Positions 27,401-36,094 of a DNA stretch of 64,000 nt are shown piece after piece. The notes under the pieces are model-generated. The model made no database searches, was not told where the DNA came from, and saw only the letters and a program-made list of their open reading frames with translations. How positions within the stretch are numbered: the stretch's first letter is position 1; the number at the start of each line of letters is the position of its first letter. The DNA lies in contig JAFXPL010000168.1 in the NCBI GenBank assembly GCA_017527945.1, positions 1 through 64,000 of the forward strand, written 5' to 3'. Both the position numbers and the translations under genes were made by a program. The stretch comes from Bacteroidales bacterium. GTDB taxonomy: Bacteria > Bacteroidota > Bacteroidia > Bacteroidales > WCHB1-69.

Positions 27401-28916
27401 TGCTGCGGTAGCGGATATGGTTGTTGTTGACATCGTATTCGATGAAGCCGCGGGCGGCGAAGTCGATCATCATCGCCTTGATGTCCAACGGGGGTTTGTT
27501 GAACCAGCGGATGACGTCTTCGATGGTGAGGTCTTCATAGCCGGCGCTGTTGAACAGTTGCCAAAGCGTGTAGAGCGGGTTTTGCGTGTTGTATCCGGCA
27601 ATTTCGTGCATCACGCCTTCCTCGTAATAGTTTTGCGATTCGAAAGTGGCCTTTTGGTCGCTGGTGTTTCCCACAATCGGCTTCAGCTCAATGCGTTTCT
27701 CGGTGGTGACCCATTGCAGCGACTCCACATACATGTCCAGCTTGTGGTAGGAGTTGAAGAACGGGGAGCGGCCCACGCCCTGTTTTGGACGAGAGATGAG
27801 CAGGCTCTTTTTCTCGTTGTCGTATTTGAAATTGGCGGCAGGGTGATAGATGGAGTCATTTTCGATATAGACGGCCACTTTCGCATCTTCAGAGAGCAGG
27901 TTGTTCGGCCGGATGAGGAAGCTGAGCGACTGGGCGGTGATGATGACTTGCCCTTCATTGTAGATTGTCACCTTGGCGAGAGTGTCGCCTTGACCGGTAC
28001 CGTAAATGGAGGCTCCGCGCATCTCGAAGCCGCCCACATAGTCCACGTCTTTGTAGAGATTCTTCACAGGCAAAGTGGCTTCGTTGCTGATGAAGCGCGG
28101 GTAGGTGGCCTTCTCTTCGGAAGTCGGCAGCACGGCCTTCTCCTCCACGCGACCGAGGACGGGTTGCGCGAACAGCCGCGGATAATAGAAAAGGGCGTTG
28201 TCGGCCACCACGCGCGGGAAGCGCAGGTCGATGTCGTAGGTCTTCAGCACGGCTTTCACGTTGGACTCCAATCCCGCGCGGTCCCAAGTGACGGTGCCTC
28301 CGTTGGCGTTGAACATGAGCTTGTCGGGGTAGTAGCGCCCGTTGACGCCGCTCACGATCAAGCTGTCCTTGGCGGAATACCCCCACAGGTCGATATCCTT
28401 GAAGTCGAAATAGGGCTCCTTGTCGAAACCAAGGTGGTCGGCGAAGCCCATGGCCACCCATTTCACATTGTCGCCCTGGTTCAGGATGTTGTCCTGGAAA
28501 AAGGCTTCGTAGAGCTTCATCTTGCCCTCGAAGAAGGTGGAACTGTGGTTGATGTGGTAATCCAGGATCTTTTGCCACGTATCGCTTTCACTGGAATATT
28601 GGCTTTGCAGAAAGATGCGGTACGTGTGGATAAGGCTCTGAAAATGCGGGATAGGGCGGTGTTTTTTCTTCACCATCTTGTTGGCCTCCTCGATAAATAC
28701 AGCTTGGTTGCCGGCATCCATCTGAGTGGTCCACATGAGCTCGAATTCTTCCAGAATCTCTTTGGCCTCCTTTTGCCGGTCTTTCGGGACAGAGGCGTAA
28801 AACTCCTTCATCTCCTCCACTGTTTTCGCTGGGTCTTTGGAGAAAGATGTAAAACGCTGAGCCTGAGCTAAAAATGTTAGGCACAGCAACATATTGACAA
28901 AAAATATCTTCTTCAT
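24444..28916 (-). CDS. giant secreted protein of unknown function
   Basis: A 1490-residue protein from the ATG at 28916, with a clear signal peptide (MKKIFFVNMLLCLTFLAQAQ). Residues about 25-140 are helical and charged. The remainder is strand-rich, with many short repeats of aromatic-polar pattern but no catalytic motif that I recognise. The last dozen residues are acidic (DIEEEPETEE). It does not end in a visible type IX secretion CTD or an outer-membrane aromatic signature. It probably lies in the periplasm or on the surface. It has its own -7 promoter element and is followed two bases later by the DAHP synthase gene. No function is proposed. Confidence 0.75.
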   Translation of the reverse strand: MKKIFFVNMLLCLTFLAQAQRFTSFSKDPAKTVEEMKEFYASVPKDRQKEAKEILEEFELMWTTQMDAGNQAVFIEEANKMVKKKHRPIPHFQSLIHTYRIFLQSQYSSESDTWQKILDYHINHSSTFFEGKMKLYEAFFQDNILNQGDNVKWVAMGFADHLGFDKEPYFDFKDIDLWGYSAKDSLIVSGVNGRYYPDKLMFNANGGTVTWDRAGLESNVKAVLKTYDIDLRFPRVVADNALFYYPRLFAQPVLGRVEEKAVLPTSEEKATYPRFISNEATLPVKNLYKDVDYVGGFEMRGASIYGTGQGDTLAKVTIYNEGQVIITAQSLSFLIRPNNLLSEDAKVAVYIENDSIYHPAANFKYDNEKKSLLISRPKQGVGRSPFFNSYHKLDMYVESLQWVTTEKRIELKPIVGNTSDQKATFESQNYYEEGVMHEIAGYNTQNPLYTLWQLFNSAGYEDLTIEDVIRWFNKPPLDIKAMMIDFAARGFIEYDVNNNHIRYRSKISQYLNNQVKKKDYDYIKLESKTHYASLDLLTNDLKITGCEFFVLSDPQIVNVYPMNELVTVKKNRDMVFSGRVIGGLFDFVTHNCKFEYDRFLVDMDIIDTLIMYVEDKNGPMDMYGDYKLQRVRSQIEELSGVLYIDMPGNKCGLTDYPDYPIFEARKGGKVFYDQPYVLGGVYDRNKFYYAVNQFRIVNLDNFVIDSMKFSGALVSGGIFPDIAEPLKVQKDFSLGFVHNTSGLPMYGTKGGYQGRISLSNRGLRGKGNIDYITSHTFSDSLVFYIDSTNGAANTHTVDEQMAGSEFPPAGVEDAYLHWEPYQDQMFIHTMQKPMDIFRETKLTGNSVITPGGMFGTGLVKFNRADISSRWFQFKHHELLADTADLRIYDISGGKDVAFSTDNYNSHIDFKTRKGHFLANGEASEVYFVQNEVKARSSEFEWDPIDSTMLRFKWDDPYKNTDIDNTPIKELVDMQSTGNELYAVLPEANYRFTAVNAEFDFAKNIIFAHGVRYINVGDAAITPLHGDVTIRKKAVMDVLEKSRIIAGRENKYHELYNCTTRVQSATKFYANGYYDYVDAEERVQTLYFDTIYFMKETFGEAKIPIEKDFHFSDQFAFDGRAELHSTNPFLSYFGGVEIIHGCDSIKHARMKILQQVDPNNIMLQVHDRTKDMDERKVVVAIASSNKTGRIYTAFGVAKDEFNDAEYINVFGYITYDKETREFKAASKEKLMDPTVPGNIITLNTDNCEAHGSGTIDMGAKLGRVNFVTSGTIVNYMLADSAEMHLTTSIDFYFNEKSMDLMNKALENASLDFVDVSGDEAFDVALYNILGKAEYDRYQRNVALGQNRRLPEALQVKFLFSNIDFEWDKEQSTFKSQTKLPVIVCGAKQVYKMVPGRIVIEKRGSRNRLYLYFEFDNQFYYFQFDNNAVSAFSSDKAFNEAITSVKPKNRFQAPDQAKGLPSFTYKLGNRSLKNKFVKKYFTDIEEEPETEE

Positions 28917-28937
28917 CGTCACACAGAATAATGGTGC

Positions 28938-28946
28938 GCAAAGATA
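28938..28946 (-). promoter_or_regulatory. -7 promoter element of the giant secreted protein
   Basis: On the minus strand this reads TATCTTTGC, about 22 bases upstream of the ATG at 28916. It shows the gene need not depend on recG transcription. Confidence 0.6.
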
Positions 28947-28968
28947 CAAAAAATGTAGGCTTGAAGCA

Positions 28969-31089
28969 TTAGCTGATTACGCTCCAGTTCGTGTCGCGCT
29001 GTATCAGCTTTTCCAACGTTTCGGCTAAACGTTTATGCTCGGGCAAGGCCAGCTCTGGATCCTTTTCGAGGATTTGCTGGGCGTAATTGCGGGTGTAGGC
29101 CACCAGCTTTTCGTCTTTGGTGAGGTCGGCGATTTTGAAGTCGAGCATGCCGCTTTGGCGTGTGCCTTGCAGGTCGCCGGGGCCGCGCAGTTGCAAGTCA
29201 AAGTTAGCGATCTCGAAGCCGTCGTTGGTCTCCACCATTGCGTTCAGACGCTTGCGGCCCTCCGTGGAGAGCTCGTATTTGGACATGAGGATGCAGTACG
29301 ACTGGTTGCCGCCTCTGCCTACGCGCCCCCGCAATTGATGCAGCTGCGACAATCCGAACCGCTCGGCGTTTTCGATCACCATCACGGTGGCGTTCGGCAC
29401 GTCGATACCCACCTCAATTACCGTGGTGGAGAGCAGAATCTGGATTTCGTTCTTCTTGAAATGGGTCATGATGTAGTCCTTTTCCTCAGCTTTCATCTTG
29501 CCGTGCACCACCCCGATGCTGTAGGTCGGAGGTGGGAAGCTTCGCTCGATGGCCTCATAGCCCGCCTGCAAGTCCAGCAGGTCTAAGGCTTCCGATTCTT
29601 GGATCAACGGATAGACTACATACACTTGGCGGCCTGCTGCGATTTGCTGTTTCATGAAACCGAACAGTTTTAGACGGTCTTTTTCGTAAAAATGCTGAGT
29701 GACAATGGGTTTTCGTCCGGCCGGAAGCTCGTCAATCACAGAGACGTCGAGGTCACCGTAGAGAGTCATGGCGAGGGTGCGCGGGATAGGGGTGGCGGTC
29801 ATCACCAGGATGTGCGGCGGGATGCTGCCGCTCTTGCGCCACAACTTTGCGCGCTGCTCCACACCAAAACGATGTTGCTCGTCGATTACCACGATGCCCA
29901 AATTGCGGAACACCACGTTGTCTTCGATGAGCGCGTGTGTGCCGATGAGGATGTGCACCTGACCGTTCTGAAGATCGGTAAGCAGCTGTTTCCGCTTGGC
30001 TGTCTTAGTGGAACCAGACAGGAATTCGACCTGTAACCCCAAGGGCTCCAACTGTTTGCTTATTTTTTCGTAATGTTGGGAGGCTAAGATTTCCGTTGGG
30101 GCCATCAGACAGGCTTGGTAGCCGTTGTCGATGGCTAACAGCATGCTGAACAGCGCGATGATGGTTTTTCCGCTGCCTACGTCGCCTTGCAGCAGACGGT
30201 TCATCTGGTGGCCGCTGCCCACGTCGCCGCGAATTTCCCGTAGTACCCGCTTCTGGGCATTGGTCAAGTCGAACGGCAGGCATTCCTTATAGAAAGTGTT
30301 GAAATAATGCCCCACCTGTTTGAACGGGTATCCTTGGAATCGGTTGGTGTTTATCAGCTTGAGTTTGAGGAGCTTGAGTTGCGTGAAGAAGAGCTCGTCG
30401 AATTTCAGGCGCAGGGTGGCTTGGGAAAGCTTCTGGTTGTCTTCGGGGTAGTGGATGTTGACGAGGGCGTCGCGAAGTGACATCAGATGCAGCTCTTTCA
30501 CCATTTCATGAGGCATCGTTTCGGGAATGATGTCCTTGACTTGGGCCAGCAGATTGGCGGTCAGCTTGGCCACTGCCTTGGAGTCCAACGATTTCTTCTT
30601 GGCGGTTTCGGAGGTGTTGTAAAGGGGCTGAAACCGCAGTGAAACGGGGGAGTTTTGCTGTTGGACAGGGTCGATGAGCTCTGGGTGGGTGATGTTCCAT
30701 CGTCCGTTGAAAAGCGTCGGTTTGCCGAAAATGACGAATTCTGTGCGCGACTTCAGCACGTCTTGCACCCAGCGGATGCCGTTGAACCACACTAAGTCGA
30801 TGGAGCCGGTCTCGTCTGTGAAGACTGCCGTCAGCCGCTGTCCGCGCATCTGTCCCACAATGCGGGCATTGCGGATGGCACCGCGCAGCAGAATGTACCC
30901 GCCGTCATTGACGATGTCGCTGACGTGATAGACGTGTGACTTGTCGATGTGCCGGTAAGGGAAGTAATAAAGTAAGTCGTTGAAATTTTGGATGCCGAAT
31001 TCCTTTCGGAGCACAGCGCCGCGCTTTTCGCCCACCCCTTTCAAAAATTCGATGGGGGTCTGCAGTAGGTCGGTAGTTGCGTTGTTCAT
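28969..31089 (-). CDS. recG: ATP-dependent DNA helicase RecG
   Basis: RecG remodels stalled replication forks and branched DNA. The 706-residue length is normal. An N-terminal wedge/OB domain (about 60-160) precedes the SF2 helicase core. The core carries GDVGSGKT (motif I, about 310), DEQHRFG (motif II), TATPIPRTLAMT (motif III) and QLRGRVGRG (motif VI), all intact. The C-terminal end shows the family pattern GPGDLQGTRQSG. A 67-base gap separates it from the aminotransferase gene on the same strand. Confidence 0.95.
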   Translation of the reverse strand: MNNATTDLLQTPIEFLKGVGEKRGAVLRKEFGIQNFNDLLYYFPYRHIDKSHVYHVSDIVNDGGYILLRGAIRNARIVGQMRGQRLTAVFTDETGSIDLVWFNGIRWVQDVLKSRTEFVIFGKPTLFNGRWNITHPELIDPVQQQNSPVSLRFQPLYNTSETAKKKSLDSKAVAKLTANLLAQVKDIIPETMPHEMVKELHLMSLRDALVNIHYPEDNQKLSQATLRLKFDELFFTQLKLLKLKLINTNRFQGYPFKQVGHYFNTFYKECLPFDLTNAQKRVLREIRGDVGSGHQMNRLLQGDVGSGKTIIALFSMLLAIDNGYQACLMAPTEILASQHYEKISKQLEPLGLQVEFLSGSTKTAKRKQLLTDLQNGQVHILIGTHALIEDNVVFRNLGIVVIDEQHRFGVEQRAKLWRKSGSIPPHILVMTATPIPRTLAMTLYGDLDVSVIDELPAGRKPIVTQHFYEKDRLKLFGFMKQQIAAGRQVYVVYPLIQESEALDLLDLQAGYEAIERSFPPPTYSIGVVHGKMKAEEKDYIMTHFKKNEIQILLSTTVIEVGIDVPNATVMVIENAERFGLSQLHQLRGRVGRGGNQSYCILMSKYELSTEGRKRLNAMVETNDGFEIANFDLQLRGPGDLQGTRQSGMLDFKIADLTKDEKLVAYTRNYAQQILEKDPELALPEHKRLAETLEKLIQRDTNWSVIS

Positions 31090-31156
31090 TTTTTGTTTTG
31101 CGGTTTGAGGTGAAAAAATCGTTCTTGAGTTCTTCTCAGGGGCGAGAGCTTGGAGG

Positions 31157-32353
31157 TCACAGTTCCATCAGGCATTGGCGAATAATCCGGCAACTGTCGT
31201 CAATCTCGTCATCCGAAATTGTCAGGGGTGGAGAGATGCGGAAGGCGGTGTCGCAGAAGAGGAACCAGTCGCTCATGATGCCGTGTTCCTTGAAAAGGGC
31301 CATGATTTTGAACAGTTTTTCGGATGTGCCGAGCTCGACGGCCATGAGAAGGCCGCTGCGGCGGATTTCCAGCACATGCGGGGCGTCTTGCAAGGCATTC
31401 TCGTAGCGCATTCCTTTTTCTTCCGCTTTTTCAACAAGTTTGTTGTCAAGGATATAGTTGAGGGCGGCGAGTCCGGCGGCACAGCATACGGGGTGTCCTC
31501 CGAAAGTGGTGATGTGGCCTAAGACGGGGTTGCATTGCAGGGAATCCATCACGGTTTTGGAAGCGATGAACGCGCCGAGGGGCATCCCGCCGCCGAAGGC
31601 CTTGGCCAGGCAGACGATGTCAGGCGTAACTCCGTATTTCTGCATGGCGAACAGGCTCCCGGTGCGTCCCATGCCTGTCTGTATCTCGTCGAATATCAGC
31701 AGCGCACCAGTCTTGTCGCAGCGTTTGCGGAGAGCCTGCAGGTAGCCGTCGGCGGGCAGCCTTACGCCTCCTTCCCCCTGCACGGGTTCCACCAGCACGC
31801 ATGCCGTCTCTTCATCAATCTTTTCCAGGTCGCCGAAGTTGTTGAACCACAGGTATTCCACATTGGGAAGCAGTGGCTGGAACGGGGCTTTCCACGTGTC
31901 GCCTTCGGGGGAGGCCATCATGCTGAGCGAGCCGTGGTTGGAGCCGTGGTAGGCGCAGTGCATCGACATCATCTTGTGCCGTCCAGTGTGCCGTTTCGCC
32001 AGTTTCAGCGCACCTTCCACCGCCTCGCTGCCCGAGTTCACGAAATAGACACTGTCGAGAGGGTGGGGGAGAAGTTCAGCAATCTGGCGGGCGTACTGCA
32101 CTTGCGGCCGCTCCACCATTTCGCCATAGACCATGATGTGCATGTAGTCGGCGGCCTGTTGCTGCACGGCGGCCACCACGGCCGGGTTGGCGTGCCCGAC
32201 ATTGTTCACCGAAACGCCCGACACAAGGTCGTAGTAGCGCTTGCCTTCCGGCGTATAAAAGAAGACTCCTTCCGCCCGCGCCACTTCCAACAGGAGCGGC
32301 TCCGGCGAAGTCTGTCCTACATGTTCCAGAAACTGTTGTCTTAATGTTTTCAT
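31157..32353 (-). CDS. class III PLP-dependent aminotransferase
   Basis: A 398-residue fold-type I aminotransferase of the acetylornithine/ornithine/4-aminobutyrate group. The ATG at 32353 is chosen because the longer frame runs through the promoter. The cofactor lysine is K251 in CLAKAFGGGMP, the pyridine-binding aspartate is D222 in FDEIQTGMGRTG, and NSGSEAVEGALKLA (106-119) binds phosphate. The substrate is not settled by sequence; arginine or lysine metabolism genes are not nearby. It is transcribed divergently from the DPP IV gene. Confidence 0.85.
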   Translation of the reverse strand: MKTLRQQFLEHVGQTSPEPLLLEVARAEGVFFYTPEGKRYYDLVSGVSVNNVGHANPAVVAAVQQQAADYMHIMVYGEMVERPQVQYARQIAELLPHPLDSVYFVNSGSEAVEGALKLAKRHTGRHKMMSMHCAYHGSNHGSLSMMASPEGDTWKAPFQPLLPNVEYLWFNNFGDLEKIDEETACVLVEPVQGEGGVRLPADGYLQALRKRCDKTGALLIFDEIQTGMGRTGSLFAMQKYGVTPDIVCLAKAFGGGMPLGAFIASKTVMDSLQCNPVLGHITTFGGHPVCCAAGLAALNYILDNKLVEKAEEKGMRYENALQDAPHVLEIRRSGLLMAVELGTSEKLFKIMALFKEHGIMSDWFLFCDTAFRISPPLTISDDEIDDSCRIIRQCLMEL

Positions 32354-32369
32354 CTTGTTCAAATTTTGC

Positions 32370-32378
32370 GCAAAAATA
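32370..32378 (-). promoter_or_regulatory. -7 promoter element of the aminotransferase gene
   Basis: On the minus strand this reads TATTTTTGC, 17 bases upstream of the ATG at 32353. Confidence 0.6.
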
Positions 32379-32405
32379 CGTTTTTTTTCCGAACTGAAAA
32401 AAACG

Positions 32406-32414
32406 TACTTTTGC
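32406..32414 (+). promoter_or_regulatory. -7 promoter element of the DPP IV-type gene
   Basis: TACTTTTGC lies 35 bases upstream of the ATG at 32449, back to back with the aminotransferase promoter. Confidence 0.6.
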
Positions 32415-32448
32415 ACCTCTTTTGGATTGTAGATATAAATTGTTGAAT

Positions 32449-34569
32449 ATGAAGAAAATTACCTTATTGTTCAGCATCTTTTCTGTGATGCTTTTGGCTC
32501 CGGTGTTCGGGCAGACCATTGATTTCACGAAACGCTATGTCATCGAAAACATCTATGGAATTGCATGGCGGCCCGGCGCAGACCAGTATTCCTACATCGA
32601 CGATGACCAGAATATCAAGCTGGTGAACCCGAAAAATGGCAAGGAGACGGTCTTTCTCGCTTCCGCGTCGCAAAAGGCGCATGAAATTTCAAGTGTTTAT
32701 GGCTACGAGTGGCTCGATGCCAACACCCTCTACTTCCCCCGCGACCACAAAACGGTCAGCGTGCTGGACGGCAAAATCACCACTACCGCTTTCGACAAAG
32801 TGGATTGGGATGATGTCATTGACCAGGACGTCAAACATCAGGTGTTCGTTATCAAGAACGACAAAGGCGTGTTTGTGGAGAGCGCGGTGAACGGCTTCAA
32901 GCCCGTACTGCTCTGTCCCGACACAGGCAGGAACATTGTCTTTGGCGAGTCGGTGCACCGCAGCGAATGGGGCATTAACGAAGGTCAGTACATCTCCCCG
33001 AACGGCAACTTCATCGCCTTCTACCGCATGGACGAGAGCATGGTGGAGGATTATCCGCTCGTGAACACCGGCACGCCCATCGCCACGGTCGAGAACATCA
33101 AATACCCGATGGCCGGCCGTACCTCCCATGTGGTGACCCTTGGCATTTTTGATGTGGCACAGTCCGCGCATAAGGGTAGCCCTGTGTATCACTACATTCA
33201 AACCGACAAAGCCGATGGTGAGTTTTTGATCAATGTCACTTTCTCACCTGACGAAAAATACATCTACATTTCGCATCTCAACCGCGAGCAGAACCACTCA
33301 AAACTGATCCGTTACGACCTGCAGACCGGAAAGAAACTGGCCACGTTGATTGAAGAAAAGGACAATCGTTACGTGGAACCCACCCGTCGCATGATCTTCA
33401 TGAAAAACGGTGATTTCCTCTGGTTCAGCGACCGCGATGGCTGGAAACAACTGTTTCGATATTCTTCAGACGGAAAGCTTGTAAAGAAAGTGGTTGATGG
33501 AAAATTCGACATTAGTGAATTCTATGGCATGGACAAGGACGAAAAAAACGTTTACTTCACGGCGTCGCTCGAAAAACCGGTGAACCAATATGTCTGTAAA
33601 GTGAATGTGGAAAAAGGTACGCTTACTTGTTTGGCTCATGCTGATGGCGTCCATCGTCCCGTTTTCAGCGAATCGAAAAACTATTTCATCGACTATTTCA
33701 GCAACCCGACCACGCCGCGCGTAATTTCATTGTTGGATAATAAAGGTAAGACAATCAAGACGTTACTTACCGCGAAAAGTCCTTTTGGCGTGATGAAGTT
33801 GGGCGATACTAAAATCTTCCCCATTGTGAACAAAGAGGGCGATTCGCTCTGGTGCCGTATGATTACGCCTCCGAATATGGACAAGAGCAAGAAATACCCT
33901 GTCTTCCTGTACGTTTATGGTGGTCCGCACTCGCAGCTGGTGACCAACCAATACCTTTCCGGCGGTCTGTTCCTCGAATTTATGGCACAACAAGGCTACA
34001 TTGTCTTCACGTTGGATAACCGTGGAACGCAGAACCGTGGCGCGGAGTTTGAAAAATGCATCCACCGCAACCTTGGTGTGCGAGAAGTGGAAGACCAAAT
34101 GTGTGGTGTGGAGTACTTGAAATCACTGCCGTATGTGGATGCCGACCGCATTGGCCTGGACGGATGGAGCTATGGCGGATTCATGGTGCTGTCGTTAATC
34201 ACCTCTCATCCCGAGACTTTCAAGGCGGCTTCGTGCGGCGGTCCAGTGGTCAACTGGGAGTGGTACGAGGTGATGTACGGCGAACGTTACATGGACACCC
34301 CGCAAGAGAATCCTTCTGGCTACGAGAACGCCAACATTATCCCGAAGATCAAGAACGTGAAATGCCCGTTGTTGGTAATGCATGGTGCACAGGACCACAC
34401 GGTGGTACAGCAACATACGCTGGAACTGCTGCGTCAGGCGGTCAGCGATGACGTGGAGCTGGAGTACTTTGTCTATACCGTTCACGACCACAACGTAATC
34501 GGGCCGGAGCGCAGACATTTGTACAATAAGCTGTTACGTTTTCATAATCAGAACACGAAGGGCGAATGA
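32449..34569 (+). CDS. secreted dipeptidyl peptidase IV-type serine protease (S9)
   Basis: Removes dipeptides, usually after proline or alanine, from peptide N-termini. It has 706 residues with signal peptide MKKITLLFSIFSVMLLAPVFG. The N-terminal beta-propeller spans about 30-440 and the alpha/beta hydrolase domain about 450-706. The catalytic set is S574 in GWSYGGFM, D649 in HGAQDH and H681 in HDHN; the 32-residue gap between D and H equals that of human DPP4. It likely works in the periplasm on peptides. It overlaps thpR by four bases (ATGA). Confidence 0.93.
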   Translation: MKKITLLFSIFSVMLLAPVFGQTIDFTKRYVIENIYGIAWRPGADQYSYIDDDQNIKLVNPKNGKETVFLASASQKAHEISSVYGYEWLDANTLYFPRDHKTVSVLDGKITTTAFDKVDWDDVIDQDVKHQVFVIKNDKGVFVESAVNGFKPVLLCPDTGRNIVFGESVHRSEWGINEGQYISPNGNFIAFYRMDESMVEDYPLVNTGTPIATVENIKYPMAGRTSHVVTLGIFDVAQSAHKGSPVYHYIQTDKADGEFLINVTFSPDEKYIYISHLNREQNHSKLIRYDLQTGKKLATLIEEKDNRYVEPTRRMIFMKNGDFLWFSDRDGWKQLFRYSSDGKLVKKVVDGKFDISEFYGMDKDEKNVYFTASLEKPVNQYVCKVNVEKGTLTCLAHADGVHRPVFSESKNYFIDYFSNPTTPRVISLLDNKGKTIKTLLTAKSPFGVMKLGDTKIFPIVNKEGDSLWCRMITPPNMDKSKKYPVFLYVYGGPHSQLVTNQYLSGGLFLEFMAQQGYIVFTLDNRGTQNRGAEFEKCIHRNLGVREVEDQMCGVEYLKSLPYVDADRIGLDGWSYGGFMVLSLITSHPETFKAASCGGPVVNWEWYEVMYGERYMDTPQENPSGYENANIIPKIKNVKCPLLVMHGAQDHTVVQQHTLELLRQAVSDDVELEYFVYTVHDHNVIGPERRHLYNKLLRFHNQNTKGE

Positions 34570-35123
34570 AACGGCTTTTCATCGCCACGCCGATAATCAC
34601 GTTTTCGTCGGAAATTCAGCAATCTGTTGCAGATCTGCGGTTCAGGTTGCGTCATGATGACATTGTATGGGTGAGGCCGGAACTCTGCCACCTCACCCTT
34701 CGTTTTTTGGGGGCAACGCCGCCGCAATGGATTCCGGAAATTAAAAAGACCATTGTGGATTCTTATGCGGATTCAGAACCTGTAACGTTGACTATCAATA
34801 AGATTGGTGTCTTCGGTAGTCGTTATCATCCGGAAGTTTTGTGGTTGGGCTTCGGCGACTTCTCTCCTTTCAAAGCTCTTTTCGAAAAAATAGAGCCAAA
34901 GCTACAAGCTATCGGATTTGCCCCTAACTACGGTAATTTTGTCCCGCATATTACGTTGGGCCGCATCAAGCGTTTGCATGACAAGCACAAGTTTTGGGAC
35001 AGCGTGGAACAATTCCCGAAAGATTTTTCGCAGAAATTGGAAATTGTGACGTTGAACCTCTATCAGAGTTTTCTCCACAAAGACGGTCCGGAATACAAAA
35101 TCCTTTCTTCCTTTAACCTCTGA
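34566..35123 (+). CDS. thpR: RNA 2',3'-cyclic phosphodiesterase
   Basis: A 185-residue 2H-phosphoesterase (LigT/ThpR) that opens 2',3'-cyclic phosphates on RNA ends. Both HxTx motifs are present: HLTL (42-45) and HITL (128-131). The start overlaps the DPP IV stop by four bases, suggesting translational coupling though the functions are unrelated. The last 11 bases overlap the 3' end of the opposite-strand coaE gene. Confidence 0.9.
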   Translation: MKRLFIATPIITFSSEIQQSVADLRFRLRHDDIVWVRPELCHLTLRFLGATPPQWIPEIKKTIVDSYADSEPVTLTINKIGVFGSRYHPEVLWLGFGDFSPFKALFEKIEPKLQAIGFAPNYGNFVPHITLGRIKRLHDKHKFWDSVEQFPKDFSQKLEIVTLNLYQSFLHKDGPEYKILSSFNL

Positions 35124-35673
35124 TTCTTAGCCCTTCCTCGTAGGTTTCTCCCGTGCAGACCACCAGGTCGGCGCGTTTGCATTTTTCCTCTTGCGGCATT
35201 TGACGAGCCATGCGCTGCCGAATTTCCGTTTCGGAGAGGTTGGGATTTCGCTCGCGTATCCGTTTGATTCGAAGTGCTTCGGGGGCGTCCGCCACGATTA
35301 TTTTGTCGAATAATGGTGCCAAGTTGTATTCGAATAGAATGGCGGACTCCATAATGACGGCGAAGGTGTTTTGTTCTTCCGCCCAGCATTTGAAGTCGCG
35401 CATCACGTAGGGGTGTACGAAGTGACTTAATTTTTGTAAAAACGCTGCCTTTTCAAATGATTTCGAGAGTGCCGGCATTTTCAGGCTGCCATCGGGATTC
35501 CAGAGATCGTTTTCGGGGAACTCTTTTCGCATTTCCGTCAGGAATTGTGGATTTTGGTAGAGTTTCTTGGCCTCATCGTCTGCATAATATACAGGGATTC
35601 CCATATCGCGAAAATGCTTGGAAAGATATGTCTTTCCAGTCCCAATGCCGCCGGTCAGTCCGATTTTAACCAT
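35113..35673 (-). CDS. coaE: dephospho-CoA kinase
   Basis: Catalyses the last step of coenzyme A synthesis. The 186-residue P-loop kinase has GGIGTGKT at 8-15, the DDEAKKLY substrate segment near 32, and a lid region with RIKRIRERNPN. The C-terminus is short but within the family range. It is the last gene of the nusB-DUF1573-yajC-YbbR-coaE run, two bases after the YbbR-like gene. Its 3' end overlaps thpR on the other strand by 11 bases. Confidence 0.93.
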   Translation of the reverse strand: MVKIGLTGGIGTGKTYLSKHFRDMGIPVYYADDEAKKLYQNPQFLTEMRKEFPENDLWNPDGSLKMPALSKSFEKAAFLQKLSHFVHPYVMRDFKCWAEEQNTFAVIMESAILFEYNLAPLFDKIIVADAPEALRIKRIRERNPNLSETEIRQRMARQMPQEEKCKRADLVVCTGETYEEGLRIRG

Positions 35674-35675
35674 TT

Positions 35676-36092
35676 TTAACGCAGATAGAAGGTGATGACT
35701 TCAGGGGAGGATACGGCAACTAACTCGGGGCCGAAATTGTTTTTAGCCAAAAAGTCGCACATTTCCTTGTTGGTGAACGTATAGACGGTCACCTTGTTTT
35801 TCGGTTTGATGAGGTCGTTGATGGATACGGGCACCACTTTTTCTTTTTCAGAGTAGGGTTTCATCAGGTAACGTAACCCTTTCTGGTTGAAAGTGAGGGT
35901 TAGCACCGTGTCGGAGGCGGTCACGGACTTGCGGCCTTCGGGTAGGTTTTCGCAAACCAGCTTGTAGTCGTATGTCATTTTGTAGTCTTTCGACAATGTG
36001 ACCAAAATCCAGCAGGCAAAGGAAATCAGTAGGCATACCATAAAGGCCAGTGAAGGGAGTTTCACTGGCAACCGAGACTTGTTTTCAGCCAT
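35676..36092 (-). CDS. short YbbR-like membrane-anchored protein
   Basis: A 138-residue protein with one transmembrane helix at about 14-33 and a single strand-rich extracytoplasmic region (about 40-138). Position between yajC and coaE identifies it as the counterpart of the YbbR-like protein of other Bacteroidota, which is usually more than 300 residues with several YbbR repeats (from memory). Here only about one repeat remains. The ends are clean, with two-base gaps on both sides, so it looks like a short form rather than a broken gene. Function is unknown. Confidence 0.65.
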   Translation of the reverse strand: MAENKSRLPVKLPSLAFMVCLLISFACWILVTLSKDYKMTYDYKLVCENLPEGRKSVTASDTVLTLTFNQKGLRYLMKPYSEKEKVVPVSINDLIKPKNKVTVYTFTNKEMCDFLAKNNFGPELVAVSSPEVITFYLR

Positions 36093-36094
36093 TT

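Noticed and set aside
26895..28871. 658-codon open frame on the plus strand
   Set aside because: It lies wholly antisense to the giant secreted protein, has no signal or family match, and its composition is what an antisense frame of that gene would give.
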